From positions 15,686,001 to 15,750,000 of the forward strand of contig JBHGNT010000013.1 in NCBI GenBank assembly GCA_043228905.1: a stretch of 64,000 bases of DNA, given 5' to 3'. A model generated the notes under the pieces. The model worked only from the letters and a program-made list of their open reading frames with translations, did no database searches and was not told the DNA's origin. Shown here piece after piece: positions 1-12,200 of the stretch; position 1 is the first letter of the stretch; the number at the start of each line of letters is the position of its first letter. Source of the DNA: Azolla caroliniana. Lineage: Eukaryota > Polypodiophyta. The position numbers and the translations under genes were made by a program.

Positions 1-2892
1 ATCATTAACAATAATACTATTATCAATACTAACACAACAACACATCACCAAACCCACCATCACCACACCACATGTATATATTGTCATCTATAATATTCAC
101 AAAAACACTTCCACTACACATTATTTACTCTAGATTTTCCTAGCCTCATTAGTGATGCCCACCTCTCATAGAATACAACATCCCCAACATAGCTCATCAT
201 ATGTTCAAGGATGTCATCCATTGTCCTCCCCCCACACATTCACCACAATTGTCTCACATGTTAACTATTTGTCAGACATCTCAAATCCAACACTACAATT
301 TGAGGATATCTCACAAACCTATTGGAGATGTAGGAATAAAAGAGGTTAATCTTGTAGTACGATATAGATGCAATGTTTAAAAGCCTATATACCTTCCTAA
401 ATGCAAAGGAGATGTAATTGTAACAATGTTAAATACAGAGAACTATAAAATTAAACTATAAACCTTTTATAAGGGTTCTTCCCCCCACTACTTAGCTTCC
501 ACACACATCATTAGCCTATTGTAGATAACCTCATTTAGCACATCACCCACCACCACTTTTCGACACATAATTGCACAAGGATCAATTCATTGCACTAAAA
601 GCAAAGCAACAACAAGGTATCACACCCATTTTGGCTTGACCAATCTTTACCAACACTTACTTGATGGGTTTGAAACACAAACTGTGCTTCATAATGCATT
701 GGACAATATTAACAAGGGTGGAGGCCCAGTAACCACCTAAACCATCGTCATGTGACCCCCATCCCATTGTAATTTCTTCTACAACACATGGCTCCTCTTG
801 ACACATCTCTTTGAGTATTCACTAATTGGGGTAGAGCACACCATTGACATACATATAATCCCCCAAATTTATGTAGCCAAAGTTTATGAATAGTCTCGAG
901 AAAACCTAATTACCTCTTGAGAGTAGTATCGAGGCATTCCAAAGACCCATTCATGGAACCATTAGATGCCCAACCCCCATGGCAAGTACCCTAATTTGAC
1001 AATCATGAATTTCTATCCCTCAAGTATTTTGGACCAACCCCCATCTTCAAATTTCCATTTCCCCACAAGTGGTATTGATTTGATATCACTACAAGTCAAA
1101 GGATATCTCTCAACCTCCTTTTCAAGTGGTTGATACTCCTTTCCCCACCATCACATTACGATCCCATGAGTAATGCTCCCAATCATGGCCTTATTAAATG
1201 ACAAAAACATCAACAAAGTTGATCCTATCATTCAAGTAATGATTCAAATGCTCCAGGTCCAGGGATCCTCCTTGATAGTAACCCTACCTACATTCAACGT
1301 GCACCATCATCACATGAGGATCCCTTTGAGGAGCATATGCTTCGAATCATGGCCTTATTAAATGACAAAAACATTAACAAACATTATCCTATCATCCAAG
1401 CAACTGTTCGAACTCTCCAAACTTCTAGGGATCCTCCTTAATAGTAACCCTACATTCAAGATGGTTCAATATCACAAATGCATCTATCCTTGTTGGGTTT
1501 AACCCTCAACTAAAATCATGAACCTACACAATATCAACTTGCTAGCATATGGTTTTATTCTCAAGCTCACTCTACATATTTACGTGGCTCCGAAACTATG
1601 GTCAAGACCAAATTTGTTTGCACATATGCATGATTTTGGTGACAACCTTTATTTTTTACCTCTGAGATAGCTACTTACCACTTTTTTGTTAATATTGTCT
1701 TAAAATTGTCATGGTTAACCACACTCACAAGAAAAACCCATCGTACCTCATCATATGTTTTGCCTTTGTCTTTTCTCCACTCTTTCCACACCACCCAATA
1801 TATTGACTTTGTCGACTACCTTCCCCATCATTTTTGTCACTCGTCTAAACCGCCTCAAAACACAATCCCATGCCCCTCTAGTTCTTATTAACAAAAGGAA
1901 ACAACTATAACTAACACCTCTCCACTTGGGGGGTGCACCCAAGAATTTTCACTATTTAGGTGGAGGAGATGTTGAGGAGAGGAGAGTAATTGGGTACCCA
2001 AGCTTAGAGAAACCTCACGAATAAGCTTTTGAGACACAATGAGATATAGTCATAATAAACCCAAATGTACAAGAAATATATAGGTGAAAGTTGAAACTAT
2101 AAACCTTTCACTTTTCTTCTTAGCTTTTCATTGCTAGAGCTCTCTTTCTCTCTCTAATTTTAAACCTTGACCCTCTTTCTAATATTGACTTAAGCATTTA
2201 TCTTAAGTTCTCAATCTTAACTTTGTTGAGCATGATTAGCTTGTCCTCTCATTCAATAATAGAGGTGTTGACATAAATTATTTCTAAGTAGTTAAGCGTG
2301 AATTAATACATTTCTTTGCATATTTAAACGTTAGCCTAAGTGAACAAACACATCATATTACTGTGATTGAGAGGAAATGATTCTATCTTACATTTGATTG
2401 GCCCATCAAGAGGGGTATTAAACCACATGGTCCTTGTTAATAAGGATTGATGGAAGCATAGTTTCAATCATTAGCGTAAGAAAAACACCCTCAAAGAATG
2501 ATAAATACCATACTTTTGGATTAACTATTTATTATGAGGTAAATAAGCCTAAAAAATGGAAGAAAACAAAAAAAAAACATTATAAAAATGGGAACGTCGA
2601 AAAACGAATGTTATGCAATTTTACGTACTATGGATGGAAGTATTACTCTCATTAGAGCTAAGTGCATATACCATCAATGTATAGCTTAACACAACATAGC
2701 TTCAAAATATATGGTAAATGTACACGCTCTAGATTTTATCCTTTTATCATTATGGTTGAAGGGTTTACATTGGTTTGGTTTAGTCAAGATATTTTATACG
2801 AATAAACAAAAACATATTGTTGTCCATAATTACAAGGAAATGAAACAAAGCACATAAGCCTCAATTGACCACAAGGTTGGTCACAAACAACA
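1..2892. other. gene-poor AT-rich region with degenerate repeats
   Basis: No convincing gene is visible on either strand; the open frames are short and of biased composition. A local tandem duplication is visible: a segment beginning near 1180 recurs near 1344 (period about 164 bp), and both copies contain the string catggccttattaaatgac and later gggatcctcctt followed by agtaaccctac. One frame of the second copy is weakly coding-like, so this may be decayed retroelement sequence, but no catalytic motif is present to prove it. Confidence 0.5.
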
Positions 2893-4008
2893 TCAAACCA
2901 AGCGATTTCGACCGCCAAAAGCTCGCAACCACCAAGGATTATAATGGCTGGTTGTAAATTTCGTTGGTAGGTGATGACTATAGCCTTGAAACCTGGTACT
3001 TGTGCCTAATAAAAGGTTCCCTAAACATGAGATTACAATCAAACCCACAACACTAAACAAGGGCCATGTTACCTCACTATGGGAGCCATGCCTAACATTG
3101 AGAAGATCTACATTAGTTTCATTTATTTCTACATTGACTAATGCAGACCTTGGGGCCATGGTTGTGATAATCGTTGTGTCTTCATCAATAACATCATCAA
3201 TAGTGGATGTATCTGTGATAGTACTACCATGATCTTCCACATAGACATGGTGCAATATATTACTTGAGTTTAATCTATATCTCTTGGTTTCTTCGCAATT
3301 GAGATCATCTGTGGGAAGCTCGAATCGGCAAAGCGGACATGAATTCCGAGTCTTGAGCCATGGCAGGATGCATGCACGATGATAAAGATGAAGACATGGA
3401 AGCTGTTGAACGAGCTCATTGAGCTTGAAATCATCTTTACACACGACGCATAAAGAAGAGGAGAACCTATTCACCATCTCATCTTTGTGTATAGAAACTA
3501 AAGGAAGGGCATCAATAGACGATTGAGAAGCACTAGACAGATCGGTTGCACTATTGCTATGCTGTCTTTCTGACGCATAATTTTCGGCAGCAGATATAAA
3601 TCTTCGGATTAAATCTTCCACATGATCCCATTGCTCGGTACTGGCTCCATTGATATTGATCTGGTATCCCATCTCATCTTCTACATAATCCAAGTTATAC
3701 ACTAGACTATCATCTTCTTCTTCGTCTTCATCGTCATGGTTATGATAACTGGCATGAACGTTACTGAACCGTTCATGGTCTACATCCCCAAAACCATCAT
3801 CATCCTCAACATCATCAATAACATCTTGGTCATCATATTCATTAGAAAATCTCATATCTGATGATGCACCAGACAACCAGCTTAACGAAGATGCAGCTAC
3901 ATTTCTTGCCTCCAGAAACTGTATAAATCTGAGTAGTTCTTGAGGAGACATGTCTGAGTCCGACAGGTCATGTCTTATGCTAACATCTGAAACATGAGCA
4001 GAATCCAT
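2893..4008 (-). CDS. RING-H2 E3 ubiquitin ligase, acidic, with one C-terminal membrane segment
   Basis: Single-exon gene, 371 aa. Residues 187-227 form a complete RING-H2 finger (C-x2-C-x14-C-x1-H-x2-H-x2-C-x10-C-x2-C), with the ILPWL stretch usual for E2-binding RING-H2 domains. It is preceded by an IDALP-like motif, as in many plant RING-H2 ligases. Residues 55-118 are very acidic (runs of D and E). Residues about 314-335 (WPLFSVVGLIVISCLGNLLLG) are a likely transmembrane helix, followed by a short basic tail. By family knowledge it should transfer ubiquitin from an E2 to a substrate, probably at a membrane; the substrate is unknown. The ATG at 4008 is the first in frame and is followed by a Ser/Asp-rich N-terminus of the kind seen in this class. 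A TATA-like box lies upstream. The RING identification is firm; the subfamily is not resolved. Confidence 0.9.
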   Translation of the reverse strand: MDSAHVSDVSIRHDLSDSDMSPQELLRFIQFLEARNVAASSLSWLSGASSDMRFSNEYDDQDVIDDVEDDDGFGDVDHERFSNVHASYHNHDDEDEEEDDSLVYNLDYVEDEMGYQININGASTEQWDHVEDLIRRFISAAENYASERQHSNSATDLSSASQSSIDALPLVSIHKDEMVNRFSSSLCVVCKDDFKLNELVQQLPCLHLYHRACILPWLKTRNSCPLCRFELPTDDLNCEETKRYRLNSSNILHHVYVEDHGSTITDTSTIDDVIDEDTTIITTMAPRSALVNVEINETNVDLLNVRHGSHSEVTWPLFSVVGLIVISCLGNLLLGTSTRFQGYSHHLPTKFTTSHYNPWWLRAFGGRNRLV

Positions 4009-4290
4009 AGCTGACTCAACATGAACTAATAAGCTTCCATGGGGAGATGCAAAAACCGAGAAAAGAAGAATCTCTGGTTAAGAGGCTACGATGGGAGGCA
4101 GGAATGATTAATTAAAACAGAAGCTGAATGCAAGAAAGGAATATGATCAAACGAAGAGAAAAACGAGGCTAATTTATTTAAGAAAAGGAAAGCAGGGAGG
4201 CAGACAAGGTCCTCGCGGCTATGGCGGTACTGTCTGTGCACAGAAGGATATGGCGACCAACGACGAAGGAAGAAGCAGAGAGAAGGTCCG

Positions 4291-4300
4291 CTATTTTATA
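4291..4300 (-). promoter_or_regulatory. TATA-like box of the RING-H2 gene
   Basis: Read on the minus strand, the sequence is TATAAAATAG, close to the plant TATA consensus. It lies about 285 bp upstream of the RING-H2 start codon, which implies a 5' leader of roughly 255 nt. Position and sequence are seen directly; promoter function is inferred. Confidence 0.4.
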
Positions 4301-4475
4301 CAGCCGCTGGTTTTTCTTAAAAATAGAAATAACGTTTCGTTTTTTGTTTATTATTATTTATTTCTATTTTTCTCGCTAATTTAACAATCCGTTTGTGTTA
4401 GTTTTTTTAAACATGGCCTTTCTTTATTTGATTTATTACATTTCTGTCTCCCTCGGAAATAAAGAAGCTTCTCAG

Positions 4476-4640
4476 AGGTCATGGGTTCAAACCCCTTGCA
4501 TTTCATAGTGCCATCTAGTAAATTAAGAGGATATGTATGGAGTAATAGAGAGAGGTGAGAACTTTGGGTTCGAACCCAATACATAGTGCTAGTAGTGTAA
4601 CAACTTAGCCGCAAGGTAATTACGATTAAAAGCAAATAGA
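4476..4640 (+). repeat. SINE-like dispersed repeat fragment (copy 1)
   Basis: The segment starts with ggtcatgggttcaaacccc, which contains a Pol III B-box-like motif (GGTTCAAANCC), and continues with a body that clearly matches 58151-58310: tgccatctagt, atgtatggagtaa, gagaggtgagaa, a gggtt...aaccca motif and catagtg. The A-box half visible in the 58 kb copy is not recognisable here, so this looks 5'-truncated or decayed. Two matching copies in 64 kb suggest a dispersed family. Confidence 0.55.
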
Positions 4641-4998
4641 GAGAGCTAAAGAAGTGTCATGTTTGTCAGTTTTTGCCACCGCAGTCTCCACAACTCCTCT
4701 TGCATACCTCATGATTTTTTCGAGAATCTTGTCGGACTTTCTCGAGATGAATTTTTCTCATGTTTCATCCACAAAAAATGAAGCCTACCAAACCGTTAGC
4801 CTTAAGGTAATTATGATTAAATAGAAAAGAGAGAGCTAAAGATGTGTCGTGTTTGTCTGTTTTCGCCACTAAAGTCTCCACTACTCACTCCTCTTGCCCG
4901 CCTCATGATTTTTTTCGAGAATCTTGACGGATTTTATCAAGATGAATTTTCATCGTGCTTCATCTATTGATATGGAAGATGAAGCCCATCAAACCATG
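4612..4998. repeat. imperfect tandem duplication, unit about 190 bp
   Basis: The stretch aaggtaattacgattaaa...agagagagctaaag...gtttgtc...gtctccac...ctcatgattttttcgagaatctt...gatgaattt...gaagcc...caaacc, starting near 4613, recurs in the same order from about 4803. The copies differ by many substitutions and small indels, so the event is fairly old. It directly abuts the SINE-like repeat at 4476-4640. Confidence 0.7.
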
Positions 4999-6860
4999 AC
5001 ATCATCTGCATTTTGCTTTTCGTCCGAATCAATCCCCCCCCCCCCCCACACACACATACTACCTTGTCTAAAAAAACAAAACAGATCAATTTGATTCCGC
5101 TTTCCTTAATTTTAATATTAAGTTTCCAATCGTTCCACACATCATTGTTTGTGTTGTACAGGGCTTGTGTGCTCATAACTTTGTCATCATATATCTCTCA
5201 AACATCCGACACTATTATGTTTCTTTTCTATGCGTCCACTTTTACAAGCAATCCAAGTGCTTCAGTACAAAAGCCGAATGACATAACCCCATATTTTTCA
5301 ATTAGAAAAATGGTTTCAGTTGATCTTAATCAGACTCATATGGTTGTATCATACGCAAGAAGTCGCATTTTTCTTCAAAGGACATTCATTTATATCAATT
5401 AGGCTTATGAATGGATAGGCCACTAGTATTATTTTTACACGTAAAACAAGAACACCATGTGCAAGTTGGGTGTATTAATAATATATATGTCTAATTCACA
5501 AGCTTGAGCATGAGAAGCCAATGGGCTTCTACTTGTAGTAGTGTAAGGCACCCATACTTGATATCCTTTCTGGGCCTACCCAAAGAGCAAAGCCATTTAC
5601 GCAATGTAATGATATATACCTTTCTCATATCTCTCTCCTCATCTATTTTGTAGTGGAATCTATAGATATTTTTATTTGCACTGAATTGACATCTATTCTC
5701 TACATATTACATTCACATCCTTTCTCACTTGTCCCTTAATAATCCTTATGCCACACAAATGAAGCTTTTGTTTCACTTGTTTTTTCTCATTCCTCATATT
5801 ATACCTATATGCAATTTAAAATATATTTCGCTCTCATAGTTAGTGATATAAAACTTTCCCCACTAGCTACCTCAATTCTCTAGGAAATCAATGTCATGCA
5901 AAATACACAATTTGTTATTTCTAGCGGTACTTTTAAATTTGGAAGTGTAATTAAATTAGTCTCTTTAAGTGTAATAAAATATTGGTGATCTATATTGGAA
6001 ATATTTGTTCGACTCCTTGTCTAATCTCCATGCCTTCTCGTGGTCTTTCTTTGTTCATTAAGTAATGAGAATAACTCCTAATGACCTTGGAGACTTGGAG
6101 TTATTCTTTACTACCCCAAATTAGCCCTACCATTTATGTTACACCCCAAACAAAACCAATCAATCCCTCAAAAGAGCAACTATTAGCACAATTTTATGGT
6201 CCATCAATGCCCTTATTTTTTTTCCGTCTCTTTCAAGTGTTCAATGATGGCATAAAGAAATGGCATTGTGAAGGAGAATAAAGAAAACATGAGCACTATT
6301 TTTAAGGTTTACACTATAACAAACCCCTCTTGCGTGATATTGGCATGACATTATGTATATGCATGCCTATGGTACACTTAAAAAACAAAAAAGAAAGAAA
6401 GAAGCACAGCTTTCCTCAAAACTACGCTAGCAAAAGAGAGAGGTCTCTCTCTCTCTCTCCCCCCCCCCCCCCCCCACCCCACCAAATGCTGTGACTCAAA
6501 GATCATTTGCCCTAAAAGAAACTACATAACATTGAAAGGTTTCAGGAAATCCTATGTTTGGTGGACTATTGAGACCCGAAAGTTTCTGAAATCCTCGGAA
6601 AAAATCTCGACATGCACAAGAAGCCGAGTGTGTGTGTGGCCAGTGGCCGGTGGCCAAGAGACATTTGTCCACCCCAAGAGACATTTGGCCCCTTCCCAAG
6701 AGACATGCGTAGAACCATAGGCATAGAAATAGAAATAGAAAGATTATGAAGAGACTATTTTGATGATACATACATATAGCTAGAGACTATTTTGCTCATA
6801 CATATGTATATAGTTAGTTAGTTCTGCCTCCCCTCCTTCGGTCCCTCCTCTTCTCTGTGA
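4999..6860. other. intergenic region, RING-H2 to PPR
   Basis: No gene was recognised. It contains a 14-base C run (5034-5047) followed by a short CA repeat, a CT repeat joined to a 17-base C run (6444-6475), and the string aagagacat repeated three times near 6656-6705, just upstream of the PPR gene. A pyrimidine-rich leader (ctcccctccttcggtccctcctcttctctgtg) immediately precedes the PPR start codon. Confidence 0.5.
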
Positions 6861-9242
6861 ATGCGAGGAGCTAGGCTCTGCAGGAACACTCGCTCTGATC
6901 TGCACGACGCCATCGTCAAAGCATCGAACAGCTACCTTCTGGGAGCTCCCATCACCAGAGACACTATCTATGGCCTCTTACGACTATGCTCGCACAAGAA
7001 AGACCTGGTGGCCACCAGACAAATACAGAGTCTCATGTTCCTCTTGGGACTTGAATCTGTCTCTTCCCTCTCCGATCACCTTATCCGCATTTTCACCTCC
7101 TGTGGTAGCTTCCTTGAAGCTTTACGGTCGTTTTCGATGATCTCGAAACCTAGTGTTTATTCATGGAGTGCCATCATCTCTTCTCATGCTGACTTTGGAA
7201 GAGGAAATGAAGCTTTCCAGCTCTTTATTGATATGCAAAACTCTGGAATTTCTCCAGATAAGGTCGTCTTTCTGTGCATTTTGAGAGTTTGTGGTCATGT
7301 CAGAGCTCTAGAATGTGGTAAAATTATACATCATCAGGTTGTTGAATCTGGGGTCGAATCCGATGTGGCCATTTCGAGTGCCCTGATTGTGGCATATACA
7401 AATTGTGACCATATCGAGGATGCTGGAAAAGTGTTTGATAATGTTCGGATTGCTGATGAAGTGATATATGGTGCTATGATTACTGGATACACTAAAAACG
7501 ACCAAGGCTTTGCGGCTTTAGGTTTATTTGAGAGGATGTTGAAGAAAGGAATTGTTATAAACGAAGTCATATATAGCTGCATTTTTAAAGCGTGTATTTG
7601 CACTGGGGAAATTGAGTGGGGAATGATTATTCATCATCAAGTACTGGAAAATGCAGTGGATACTGACGTCTTTGTTGGGAGCTCTCTTATTGATATGTAC
7701 TCAAAAGGTGGCCATTTAATGGAGGCTAGAAAAGTATTTGATCTTCTTCCAACTCGAAACATAGTTTCATGGGGGGCGATGATTGGTGGATATGCTCAAT
7801 GTGGAGAGGGGTTTTCGGCACTTTTGCTCTCTGAAAAAATGCAACATGATGGTCTAAAGCCAGATAAATGGTTACTTTCGCATGCATTGAAAGCATGTGA
7901 AAGTATAGGACTGTTAAAGTATTGTAGAGTTTTACATGACCTAATTATCAAGACTAGTGTGGATTCAGACATTCTTATTGGTAATACCCTCGTTGAAGTT
8001 TATGGCATCCAGGGTAGTTTGATGGAAGGATATAATAGCTTTAAAAAACTTATCACGAAAAATACCGATTCATGGAATGCGTTAATTGAAGGATATGCTG
8101 TGAATGGACATTCCCTTCGTGTTATTGAACTTTTTGAAGAAATGCAAAGACAGGGATTTGTATCCAACCATATCACATACTTGCATCTTCTAAAAGCATG
8201 TAGCAACACTTGGGAGAAAGACAAGGCAAGGGAGTTACATAGTCAGATAATGAGAATTGGGCTGGAATCAGATGGCAGTATTGGCAGTAGCTTAATCGAC
8301 ATGTATGCCAAAAGACATTTTCTAGAAGAAGCCCAGAAAGTGTTTGATGGAATACACGATAAGGATGTGGTGTCTTGGGGTGCATTGTTGTCAGCATATA
8401 GTGAACATGGGCATTGCTCCTATGTTTGTGAGCTTTATGATGAAATGAAACTTAAAGGTATTAAACCGGACAAGGCCGTCTTCCTATGTATTCTGAAAGC
8501 GTGTGGCATTACAGGCTCATTGAAGCAAGGGCACCAAGTACACTATGAGGTGATAAGATGTAATCTGGAATTAGGTCTAACTGTCGGAAACACAATCATT
8601 GATATGTATGCCAAATGTGGAAGCTTGGATGAAGCCAGAAAAATATTCTATAGCTTACCTAATCAGGATGAGGTGTCATGGGCAGCCCTTATTGGGGGAT
8701 ATGGAAGACATGGCTATTGTGGTGAAGTTGGGCGATTCATCGGTGCCATGAAAGAAAATGGATTAACACCAAAGAGATCAATATTTACTAGCCTTCTTGC
8801 TGCTTGCAGTCATACAGGAGAGTTGGAAGATGGTCTAGTATACTTCAATACCATGGTGGAGGTTGGTATTGAGCCAGCTATGGAACATTACAGTTGCATG
8901 GCTGACCTTCTTGGTCGGAAAGGATGCTTGAATGAGGCCAAGGATGTTCTCCAAAGCATGCCTGTTCCTCCAGACATTGTTGTGTGGATGTCCATGCTTA
9001 CAGGATGCAGAACATATGGAGAAGTAGACAGTGGTGGGGAATGCTTTGATTATATCAGCCAAATGGATGTGAATGATTCTTTGGAACATGTTCTCACGTG
9101 GAATATCGATGGTAAGGACTGGATGTGGAGAGGATGCCATGAAATTGCGTCATCTTCATTTAAGCAGCACCGAGGTCTATTAACAATCGGTAACAAAGCA
9201 CATGACATTGTCACAGGATGCGATACGTCTTCCATAACTTAG
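6861..9242 (+). CDS. pentatricopeptide repeat protein, PLS type with a decayed E region
   Basis: Intronless, 793 aa. From about residue 75 it is built of roughly 35-residue helical-pair repeats. Typical PLS signatures recur: VFLCILKACG, LIDMYAKCGSLDEARKIF, VSWGALLSAYSEHG, and near the C-terminus MEHYSCMADLLGRKG. Such proteins bind RNA base by base and act in editing, splicing or stability of transcripts in mitochondria or plastids. The usual E1/E2 region is eroded: after MLTGCRTYGEVDSG, the expected YVLMSNIYA-type motif reads HVLTWNID, and a short remnant (GNKAHDIVTG) precedes the stop. No DYW deaminase domain follows in any frame. If it edits, it would need a deaminase supplied in trans. No clear transit peptide can be claimed, although residues 1-20 are Arg-rich and could target an organelle. 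The start is the first ATG after the pyrimidine-rich leader. Confidence 0.9.
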   Translation: MRGARLCRNTRSDLHDAIVKASNSYLLGAPITRDTIYGLLRLCSHKKDLVATRQIQSLMFLLGLESVSSLSDHLIRIFTSCGSFLEALRSFSMISKPSVYSWSAIISSHADFGRGNEAFQLFIDMQNSGISPDKVVFLCILRVCGHVRALECGKIIHHQVVESGVESDVAISSALIVAYTNCDHIEDAGKVFDNVRIADEVIYGAMITGYTKNDQGFAALGLFERMLKKGIVINEVIYSCIFKACICTGEIEWGMIIHHQVLENAVDTDVFVGSSLIDMYSKGGHLMEARKVFDLLPTRNIVSWGAMIGGYAQCGEGFSALLLSEKMQHDGLKPDKWLLSHALKACESIGLLKYCRVLHDLIIKTSVDSDILIGNTLVEVYGIQGSLMEGYNSFKKLITKNTDSWNALIEGYAVNGHSLRVIELFEEMQRQGFVSNHITYLHLLKACSNTWEKDKARELHSQIMRIGLESDGSIGSSLIDMYAKRHFLEEAQKVFDGIHDKDVVSWGALLSAYSEHGHCSYVCELYDEMKLKGIKPDKAVFLCILKACGITGSLKQGHQVHYEVIRCNLELGLTVGNTIIDMYAKCGSLDEARKIFYSLPNQDEVSWAALIGGYGRHGYCGEVGRFIGAMKENGLTPKRSIFTSLLAACSHTGELEDGLVYFNTMVEVGIEPAMEHYSCMADLLGRKGCLNEAKDVLQSMPVPPDIVVWMSMLTGCRTYGEVDSGGECFDYISQMDVNDSLEHVLTWNIDGKDWMWRGCHEIASSSFKQHRGLLTIGNKAHDIVTGCDTSSIT

Positions 9243-12200
9243 GAAGAATAATCTCATCTTTGAAAGGGACGGACATGAACCAAAATTATTAGTGGACATA
9301 GCAGAGATGAGCATTCATAAAACATTGCACCAAGAGCAGCAATCGCTTAAGGAACCCACTAATTTTATTCATCGGGTAAATATAGACCAGTGGAACTGTT
9401 ATAAGGCTGGAAGTTCTTTACAATGTTCCTATGATCATCATTCTTGTTTATAGTTTGGAAGGTATATCAAATCTTCTGAACTCTTTTTATCTGCAGGCCT
9501 GCTACTTTGAAAAATGCGAAGAACTCCATTTTGGAATATGTGCCATCGATGCAAAGGAGATAAATAACGATCATAAAAGGCACCAAGAATGTTTCTAAAA
9601 ATAGATCATGGCTGTTTTCACCCAAACGGTTAATGATATAAGTGATTCAACACAAATGAGTTTCAAATCTATTTGGTGAAAGTTGGAATGCTCAATGGTA
9701 TTGGGCTATTCAAGATGATTTCTTTGTGCAATTATCTGCACCTACATGTATGCAATCTTCAAAACGCTCTTGCTAAGGTTTTCTAGAAAAGGCGGTGACA
9801 TCATGGATAGAGGGTTTCAATGAAAAAGGATAGTCCTCTGTCTAAATTTTTTGTGAGTTTTGACTTCGTTTGGCCTTTTGTTGGAGGTACTAACCATGTT
9901 GGTACAACCCTTATTTGAACGATCTATAGAGGTTGCAGCAGCTGAATGACAATGGCCTCTTGTTTTCCACCCCAAAACTGTGAATCAAGCCATTAGTCAT
10001 GAAATGCTTTATCAAACAATGCATCACCTCCAAATCTACGGGATTGACCATTTGTGATGCTAATTTTCTAATAACATATTTAATATTGCAGGAAGTTTGA
10101 TGGGGAAATTTTGATTTAACCTCCCTCGATCATGCTGGAAGCCTGCGATATGAACTAATAACATTCTTTGTGTGAGGTTTCCAACTCCTTATGGGTTTTT
10201 TCCCACCAATAATACAATGTATTTTTAAAAACAATGTGCATATTTCTATGTTATTGTGTTGAGAGATGATGAAAAATGATATTTTAGTGTGAAATTGAGG
10301 GAGAGATTAGGATAATAAAAGAGTGGGAGATTTCATAATCATACTCAAAAGTCAAATATGATGTATGAGACAAAAAGTGAAACAATTTCACATGGTGTGT
10401 ATGGAGTTGGGCAACTTCAAGAATTTCACTAATCAATGTTTGTTGTCATTGTTAGGAAAATGTGTGTAGGGATAGAATGAACCTGACAATGTGGAAAGAA
10501 TATTTATGTGATTGAAGGTGGGACATTATAGTAGTGTGTGATACATAGACCCACTCGAGTCACAATGCTCTCATCATATAGAAGCAATGGTGTGGATGGT
10601 GAACAAAGGGATGATTGTTAGCATGTATGGACGAGTGAGTTAGTCCATTCAAAGAACAAGATGATTTTATAGTTTTCAGTGTGACATTTTGCATCTATAT
10701 GAAACCTAGAATTCTGGCTTTGGTGTGTATTTTTTATCTTTTGACTTGGTTCTCATGTGATTGTAGGAAGTCAATGTGAGGGGATATTTTAACATTAACC
10801 AAATGTATAATAGCCATTTCCATTACTGTAACCTCACTACCAAAAGATCTAATCTTATGATATTGGTGCATGTATGGCATTTATATTTTGAGTGAAGAAA
10901 CTTTTTAAGACAATGCTTTTGGACATTTTCAAGCTCTTTTCCCATGGACTTACCAAAACAACTACCCCATATTTTATCCCCATAAGTAAAATATTGGTGT
11001 CAACAAGGTCCCCATTACATTCTTAAGAACCCAACATTTGGTTTCTCCTCCATTTCCTATGGTCTCAAATGCATCATAAGACCACTTTCACACTTCCAAG
11101 TGGCTAATAGCAATTTCATTTCATCTAAGATTGGAGAGAGAGATTGTGTGTGATGACATGAAAAGGTGAAAAAAAAATATAGTTGGTGTCTTGTGACAAG
11201 CTAGGTATATAATTATGACACGAAAAAATCCCAAGCAAGAAGTTAAATTTTAGGTGTTTTCTTTTATTCTTAGTGAAGTAGTTATGAATGCTAATTTTCT
11301 CTTGGTTATTGTAGGCTAAGAATTCCACTCTCTTACCACTAGAACCTCTTCTACGAAGACAAGTTTGATTTAAAATTGTTAAACGAATGACATGAATATT
11401 AGTAGGAAATGGTTGATAGCCATCTAGAAATTTGACTTTAAGGAACAAATAAGAAAATTTTCCATTGGGGTCAAAAAGTTTGCCCAATCAAGCATCTTGA
11501 TTGGTCATCCTCTATTCATAGTTTATAATATTACTTTTGATCATTGTATAATCATCTCCCATGTTACTAACATATTCTTCTTTGTTTGTTTTCTCTCTCT
11601 CTCTCTCTCATGCACACACACATAATCTAATTACTAATATTTGTGTATACATACATGGGCCTCTATGGAACTACCCTTACTTATTACATAATTGCCTACT
11701 TACTTGATCCTTTTTTACTTACAATGTTGCAATCGTTGCGTATTCAAAAAGTAAGCAAAGAGTAATAATTCATGTGGAATCCACAACGAGTATCTTGAAC
11801 CTAGCACATTTTGATGATTACAAACCGATGCCCATTTGCTCAATAAGATATGCCCTTTACTTTGTGCCAGGCTTCATTAATGATGCCACAAAGAAAGTAC
11901 CGGGTAATGGAGAATAGAGTGAAGCTAAAACCTTCTATCTATTCGACCAAAGTTTATCAGATAGTGGAACTCATCACTAATGTTCCACTATCTCATAAAC
12001 TCGGAGGTTGTGGAAACAATGTCAACTATTATCTTGTGGAAAATCCTCTAGTCTAAAAATAGCACATGTATGTTATTTTTGGACAACAAAAAGCATTACA
12101 TTATGAACACAAGCTACAAACATATTAACACATTGCTCGTATGCACAAGTATCCATGCGAAGTTCAATCTAAATTCAAGAATGCATTTTTCTTGGATGTA

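Noticed and set aside
4553-4575. tRNA gene suggested by gggttcgaaccc
   Set aside because: No A box, anticodon arm or acceptor stem can be formed; the site is inside the SINE-like repeat body.
11125-11487. 120-codon minus-strand frame
   Set aside because: No domain resemblance; reads like AT-rich chance frame (rich in Phe, Asn, Lys, Ser).
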